Of a DNA stretch of 64,000 nt, positions 58,687 to 64,000 are shown in pieces; within the stretch, counting starts at the first letter, position 1, and every line of letters starts with the position of its first letter. The translations under genes and the position numbers were made by a program. Under the pieces are notes generated by a model. The model did not search any database and was not told where the DNA came from. It was given only the letters and a program-made list of their open reading frames with translations. Source of the DNA: Ashinkailepas kermadecensis (lineage: Eukaryota > Arthropoda > Thecostraca > Neolepadidae); assembly GCA_034440615.1 (NCBI GenBank), contig JAOTOM010004139.1, positions 124,001 through 188,000 of the forward strand, in the 5' to 3' direction.

Positions 58687-59313
58687 GAAGTGTGTTTTGT
58701 TTTCAACTCCTCGGGCGCCCAACCACACAGGGGCCCACCGGGGGGGGGGACGCCTGGGCCCCGCGGACGGGAGGACGCCAGGCGCCCGAGGAGCTATACG
58801 GGGCAGGCGGCGCCTTCGCCCGGCCGGGAGAGAGAGACTCACCACCCCGACCGGGATCCAGCGCCGCCCACCACTTGACCCCTGCCGGCCAGGCCGGCAG
58901 GCACTGGGCCAGGGCCCAGACCTTCGGCCTGAGGCGACATGTCGTTTGGCCCTACGGACCCGCCTGCCCCTCCGGGATATTAGGACCAAAGAGGCGTGTT
59001 GGTCCCCCGTCACAACTAGCACCGTGCGACGGGGGACCTCAACCTCCAGGACTCCGTCAACCCCGGGGGACAGGCCGAGGGGACGCGACAACCCCGATAA
59101 AACTGAGCTGGTGGGCAGGACCGGGGAAGTTGTCCTACCTGTTCATTGTAGGGAGAGTTGGTGTTGCAGGGCCAGGTGAAGGACATGGATGTTGAGATGA
59201 GATGGGCGTTTGAATGGGAGCGTATGGATGGAAGGACAAGTGAGGCTGTGGTAACCCGAGAGAGCGCCATTTCTTTAGCCAGCCGAGCAACGAGGCTGAC
59301 CCCACTGCGGGGG
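58687..59313 (-). promoter_or_regulatory. 5' UTR of LINE copy C
   Basis: It shares the GC-rich leader and the 43-bp identical block (58966-59008) with A and B. The outermost 65 bp (59249-59313) is unrelated to theirs. It begins with a short C run and CGCAGTGGGG on minus. Confidence 0.7.
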
Positions 59314-59326
59314 TTATTTATGATGG
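59314..59326. repeat. Target-site duplication of LINE copy C (right)
   Basis: Exact copy of the 13-mer at 50123-50135. Confidence 0.93.
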
Positions 59327-60640
59327 AGCACGCAAATCCACCAAACGAACATTGGACACAGTTCACCATATTGCTATCCGTATCGCAACCGGAACATTCC
59401 GCAGCTCACCCACGATTAGCTTTTTAGCAGAGGCACATGAGCCACCTCTCTGTCTGCGCAGATAAAGACTGGGAATGCATTACGCTTGTAAACTTCGCCA
59501 GTTCCCTGACCATCCGGCTTACTCGCAAGTTTTTTTTTCGCGACGATTACCAACCTTCTTTTCAATGGAACGAAATTTGAGTGTGGCGCCTTTTTGTGTG
59601 CGCATTCGTAAACTTTTCCAGGATAGTCAGCCCAACCTCCGAGGAATTCGGGGAGATGAGGGCATACAAACTCCCCCATGGGAGCTTATCGCACCAGAAG
59701 TGGATACATCCCTTGCGAAAACGAGAAAAACAGACGTCTCCCCAGAAGAATTTCCCGCACTGGCTCTGGAACACATTCAATCATTTTAGGGCTAGGCGAC
59801 AACCTATACCGACGGATCTCGAACGGAGGACGGTGGGGGCAGGCAGTTTGTGGCTCGGTCATCCGATCCTTTTCCCTCCCGATTTATACATCTGTGTACA
59901 CATCAGAACTTATCGCTATTGTGAAAGCTTTACGTTGAAGTGTCCTTCCACATTGAAGTGTCGGAAGGAGACCGTCATGTTATCTTCACGGACTCATCAA
60001 GCAGCCTTTTGGCACTGAACACATTTTATCCGTCTAACCCTCTTTTGCGTGATATTTTAAGCAGTCTGGCCAATATGCACATCATGAGACGCCGGGTAAT
60101 CCTGTGTTGGCTTCCTAGCCATGTCGGTATTTCCGGTAACGAGCTGGCGGATGCTGCAGCGAAGCGAGCAGCGCGCGTGCCGTGCACTCCGTCATTTCCA
60201 CTTCCTGCCACGGACCATTACCGAGATGTGTCCATCTTCCTCCAAGACAAGTGGCAGGCAATGTGGGACGCGACACAGATGAACAAACTGAGAGACATTA
60301 AACAACGTCTGAGACTATGGAGCTCGTCCTGTCGTAAACATAGACACGAAGAGGTTAGACAGGAAACATAGACCGGAAGAGGAAGAGGAAGTGCCGCCTC
60401 CGCATTGGGCATACTTATGCCACTCACGGCTATCTGTTGTGCGGTGGCGACAAACCTCGGTGCACAAGATGTCGTGCACCACTGACAGTTCGCCATGTTT
60501 TGATCTCGTGCCCTTTTTATGCTGACGAGCGTAGACGCCACTTTGGATTTGCATAGGTAGACTCACTTAGTGATATTCTGTCTGACAGGTCTAGCAATGT
60601 TAAACCAGGACAACTGATGGACTTCATTTCTGATGTATCG
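59327..60640 (+). pseudogene. LINE copy B ORF2, C-terminal part (thumb, RNase H, Cys/His domain)
   Basis: The reading resumes after the insertion at the residue following FIYDG. It continues through TLDTVHHIAIRIATGTF and HYACKLRQFPDHPAYSQVF to RNase H: YTDGSRT (about 59800, frameshifted after it), YTSVYTSELIAIVKALR, IFTDSSSSLLAL and CWLPSHVGISGNELADAAAK. The C-terminal domain (RLRIGHTYATHGYLLC, then CTRCRAPLTVRHVLISC) is in another frame near 60390-60510. Several stops and frameshifts occur. Confidence 0.87.
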
Positions 60641-60774
60641 TTCTTGGTAATATATACTCCACACTGATATGCATTACATGTAAAATCTATAGCACAATAG
60701 CACCAGTTAGGCGGTCCCCACAATGAGAGGCTTGACATTTTCTATGACCATATTTTGATGAATATCTTAGTTAT

Positions 60775-60807
60775 GGGCGCAATGTGGCCATAGTTGTCGA
60801 CGCGCCC
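60775..60807 (+). other. Conserved 3' hairpin of LINE copy B
   Basis: GGGCGC (60775-60780) pairs with GCGCCC (60802-60807). TAAAGCCCAAATAACGAACT and the 60832 target duplication follow. Confidence 0.7.
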
Positions 60808-60831
60808 TAAAGCCCAAATAACGAACTAACT

Positions 60832-60844
60832 AATGCACGACAGT
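60832..60844. repeat. Target-site duplication of LINE copy B (right)
   Basis: Exact copy of aatgcacgacagt at 45503-45515. Confidence 0.93.
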
Positions 60845-62009
60845 AGGTTCAGCCAGTTATTCTTGTTCTGTGCCGAACATGGGCTGCAACAGTCATCGAT
60901 ATGTGGGCACTGTGCCGCACTTGAGTCGTTTGCGCAGCGTAGACTGGTATGCCAAGAGAGGTCGCGACCATGTGCCTGCCGTCACCAATCACCACGCGAT
61001 GGTGCGTCTGCCTTTCCCATTCTATGTTTCTCGACAGTTGTGTTTCTGTAGGGAAATGAAAGATACGCCGCAACATACAGCAAGAAGCAAAATAGTGGCC
61101 AGTCTGTCGTCAGGCTCATCCTCCTCCTCCTCCATGCATAACTTTTCCATTGGCTATCGCATCCCGTCTATGGAAATGCCATTTGGTGACAGAAAACCGC
61201 AGTAAATGTGTTGCCAAGGTCATCTCCTTTGCCTTTTCACATTGGGGCTCCGACAGTGACGTCCTGGCGGGGAGGGTTGGGGGTTGTAGCCACCAACACT
61301 GCCCGTCCAGCTCCATCCCTACCAGCTCTCGGGAAGAGGACACTTGTCTAAAGCGTCATTTTGTTTTATTCATCATCGGGTCAAGCACCCCCCCCCGCAG
61401 GAGCTTCGCCACTACCTTCAGCTTGATTGGAGGGAACTGGACGGGTCGAGTGGGGCTACAGACCCCAACCCCATCCGATGGCGACGTTCCTGGGTTATGG
61501 TTGCCTATCATTCTAACTACACCGACAGCCAGTGATCCATCCAGGCGGCAAGCGACAACACGTCAAGGGAAGCGACGCCGTGTATGAAAATAACCAATGG
61601 TTGATCCCCTGCAGGCGATTTGGGGGACGTCCTCAGGGACCCACGGCGATTGATAACAATGTCATGCATTATTCGCCGCGGCTTGCGAAAAGGAGAGGTG
61701 TTCGAGATGTTTTGTGGGTATGAATGGAGGATCGCGGTAAAACACGACGTGGTAAACAGAGTTCTCAATGTCATGTTTCCCAACCGGTGTCCATAGGATC
61801 CACGTTCGATCCCAGTAACATTGGTGTGGCATAAGCTACACCGATGTTCTTGTGTAGGCTGCCTTATCTTGACATCTTCAGGGTAAACACACCGGTGAGC
61901 TTCAGCATCACCAAATCAACATTCGGCATCGCAAAGGTTGTAAATCGCCGAAACTCTTCACCATTACAGAGCACTCTTAGCAGTGCATTTTTCCCAGCGT
62001 GTGTAATTA
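60845..62009. other. Non-coding stretch, no feature recognised
   Basis: Unique sequence with chance open frames of up to 145 codons, without recognisable domains. Confidence 0.45.
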
Positions 62010-63030
62010 AGATTGCTGCGCGCATCAGCTGCTTCGGGTATATTGCGCCCATAACTAACATGTCAGAAGTACTTCCGGAGTTAATGCGAAATGTGCACGA
62101 AAGCGATGACAAGGAACGGAGGTAAAAAGCACAAACCTAATTACGGCAAAAGTAAGAATGGAATGTGTGATAGATGTGCAAGAAGTCGATCCGTATAAAA
62201 CGTCTCCACTGTTTTTATGGCATAAAAGGCATGCTTCACAGTGCTACACCGACCTGGAGGGGAACTACCCTAACCTATGCCCACCATATGAACCGCCTGT
62301 GACACCACATGCACAGCGCTATGGACTTGAGAAATTTTAAGACATCTGATGGATCCACTTTGAGAAGTTCACCTGATATCTCGACAATACTAGATGTCCT
62401 AAAATAGATGTCGGATGGAATTACGATGTTTCCAAGAGTTATCTTCTGAACACATGATAATTCCATCCGATTTGCTTGGGCTTGCTTAGCCGTCACCCTG
62501 GCTCGCAGGCTGTGTCCCGGTCTCGACCTTTCTCCGTAAAAACCGACTATGCGTTTGCTACACGTGGCCGTTGCGCAGTCCGCATAGTGTCACATCTTCC
62601 CTTCAATGTTTACGAACCGCAGAACACCAGTATCCTACAGATGGTTTAACTTGTTTAAGAATACATCGTTTCTCTGAAAACGAATGCTGTTGGCACGCTC
62701 CCAGGATCGCTGAGTTCACGAAAGTGAACAAACCTGTTTCTGACATCTTTGAGCTAACTGAAGCACGAAATTCCGATGCTGCCTTGGTAGCAGCGTCTGC
62801 CTTTTCATTTTCATGAGCTCCAACATGACTTGGCACTCACATAAAACTGATATGGCATTGCTCTGGTACAAGATTGGTCAGTCTGTTTAAGATACATGAT
62901 GCTAAGTACGATGCATGCAAAGGACTGCTGGGAACGTGGAGCGAGCTCGCAGAGTCTGAGACGATTAAAATATCTGCATAACCATGTTGAAAAATAAAAC
63001 AATGCGTCTCCCATATCGCGAATGCGGTAA
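62010..63030 (-). pseudogene. Decayed LINE 3' half (RNase H, C-terminal end, 3' hairpin)
   Basis: Minus-strand RNase H traces: ILIVSDSASSLHV (about 62960) and, after a frameshift, PSHVGAHENEKADAATKAA (about 62780-62836). Further down, SSIVEISGELLKVDPSDVLK (about 62320-62395) resembles the C-terminal end of copy A ORF2. A diverged 3' cassette (GGGCGCAATATACCCGAAGC on minus) ends near 62010-62055. It is more diverged than copies A-C and may belong to a sister family. Confidence 0.6.
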
Positions 63031-63041
63031 ATACATGACAC

Positions 63042-63150
63042 TCAGGACAATGTGTCACAGAGCGCGTGACACACACTCAGGACAATGTGTCACAGAGCGC
63101 GTGACACACACTCAGGACAATGTGTCACAGAGCGCGTGACACACACTCAG
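63042..63150. repeat. 35-bp tandem repeat, 3 copies
   Basis: Units contain tcaggacaatgtgtcacaga and gcgcgtgacacacac and are nearly identical. The array sits at the upstream edge of the decayed RNase H segment. Confidence 0.9.
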
Positions 63151-63626
63151 GACACACAGGTAAAGGATGCCTTTCTCAATCACACCACTCACAAAACTTC
63201 GACCTACACCGGACTGGGTCTTTCATTCATCGGTGTAGAAAACAGAACAATCGGGGTATTTGGAAATAGCTAGATGAATCATAGCTAGATGAAGGAATTC
63301 AGCGGGAGTGGTTTTGAATGTCAACAGTCAAAGGTCGATACTGACGGTCGGCACCCGCCAGGGCTCGATTGTGGACACTTCAACACGTGCAGCTTGGTAA
63401 ACTCATAGCCGTAGGTATATCCGTCACCCACCGAAACACCCGCACACAAACTGGCATCGCTGAGGACCGACGACCAAACATACAGCGTGCTCAGCGCGCT
63501 CTGTGCTAAATATGGCACCATACAATGGGTAGAGGGGAAATTGTGAGATACGAAGTGCGTATTTTAGTCATATACTTTCGACGGATATCTGGGGGAGTTT
63601 GATTGTCTTTAAAGTCCAAACACAGG
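63151..63626. other. Unique spacer
   Basis: No feature recognised. Confidence 0.4.
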
Positions 63627-63965
63627 GTGCGGAGTTATACGGGGTAGGAGGCAGTTCCGCAAGCCCGGGAGAGAGGGGCTTGTCACCCCGATCGCGCTAC
63701 AGCGCCGTCCGTCCCTTGACTCCAGCCGGCCGGGCTGACAGGCACCGGGGAGAAACCCAGGTCACGCCCCGAGGGGACCTGTCACTTCACCCGTATGGGG
63801 GCCTACGGGCTCAACCACCGCTCCGAGACATCGGGACCAAAGTCGTGTTGCTCCCCCACCACAGCTAGCACAGTGCGGCGGATGACATCAGCCGCCAGGA
63901 CTCCGTCAACCCTGGGGGACGGGCCAATGGCATGCAACTACCCCCAACAAATTGAGCGGACGGAT
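63627..63965 (-). mobile_element. LINE 5' UTR fragment
   Basis: Homologous to the 58790-59110 leader of copy C but clearly more diverged, in the same minus orientation. It retains ggagttatacggggtagg, ccccttgac-like and ggactccgtcaaccc landmarks. It may be the 5' end of the decayed copy at 62.0-63.0 kb, with the middle deleted, or a separate element. Confidence 0.7.
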
Positions 63966-64000
63966 AAACTAGAGAAAGTTGGTACATCGGCTGATCACAG

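Larger units (their letters stand above)
50136..59313 (-). mobile_element. LINE copy C, full-length (about 6.2 kb without its hAT insertion)
   Basis: The minus-strand order is 5' UTR (58687-59313), ORF1 (57313-58686), ORF2 (down to 50344, split by hAT), 3' UTR, hairpin (50162-50195) and a (CA)n tail against the left duplication. Subtracting the 2950-bp hAT and its 8-bp duplication from 9178 bp leaves 6220 bp. It is the best-preserved full-length copy, with only a handful of frame breaks. Confidence 0.94.
45516..60831 (+). mobile_element. LINE copy B, full-length but split by LINE copy C
   Basis: The 5' part (45516-50135) and 3' part (59327-60831) are in the same orientation and join inside ORF2 at the peptide FIYDG, where copy C and its 13-bp duplication intervene. 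Removing 50136-59326 leaves about 6.1 kb, which agrees with the 6.2 kb of copy C. The element begins with a C run and ends with the hairpin (60775-60807) and an (AACT)n tail. Many stops and frameshifts show it is the oldest layer. Confidence 0.93.

Noticed and set aside
61150..61587. 145-codon plus-strand ORF and the antisense 88-codon ORF
   Set aside because: No domain, no neighbouring transposon motifs and no codon or splice evidence.

Overview
This is a repeat-dominated eukaryotic window, most likely from an arthropod and possibly a crustacean. The evidence is the intron-type splice signals, an Iroquois homeobox exon with the arthropod-style KPKIWSLADTA motif, TTAGG telomere-type repeats inside the window, and several families of animal transposons. 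I see no operons, prokaryotic genes, CRISPR array or rRNA. The species cannot be named from the sequence.

Region 1 (1-15 kb) starts with one host coding exon, the C-terminal part of an Iroquois-class homeodomain transcription factor (50-722). It then consists largely of GC-rich minisatellites with periods of 16-68 bp, separated by non-coding DNA. Further arrays lie at 26.9-28.9 kb (about 52 bp), 30.3-32.1 kb (42 bp) and 34.6-35.9 kb (25 bp). Tandem arrays cover about ten kb in total. Many of the long open frames in them are by-products of the repeat period.

Region 2 (15.2-25.3 kb) holds one family of non-LTR retrotransposons (LINEs) with a gag-like zinc-knuckle ORF1 and an ORF2 made of endonuclease, reverse transcriptase, RNase H and a C-terminal Cys/His domain. 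Copy A (15896-20744, minus strand, 15-bp target duplication) keeps an open ORF1 but has lost about 1.4 kb of ORF2. A 5'-truncated copy lies at 23.05-24.17 kb, next to a frameshifted relic of a Transib/RAG1-like transposase core (about 22.1-22.8 kb).

Region 3 (36.7-45.2 kb) is AT-rich. It is bounded by hAT-like inverted termini with a near-match 8-bp duplication. It contains a tRNA-headed SINE, tiny LINE-tail insertions, a degenerate large tandem unit and interstitial (TTAGG)n/(TCAGG)n.

Region 4 (45503-60844) is a three-layer nest. LINE copy B (plus) is interrupted by LINE copy C (minus, 50136-59313), and C is interrupted by a 2950-bp hAT transposon (50531-53480). Each layer has its own target-site duplication (13, 13 and 8 bp), so the insertion order can be read directly. 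Region 5 (62.0-64.0 kb) has decayed pieces of the same LINE group.

The most distinctive signal is a short 3' cassette shared by the LINEs, a SINE-like element and two insertions of about 50 bp. It folds into a hairpin whose stems vary in a compensatory way between copies. This suggests an RNA structure recognised by the LINE reverse transcriptase and borrowed by other RNAs.
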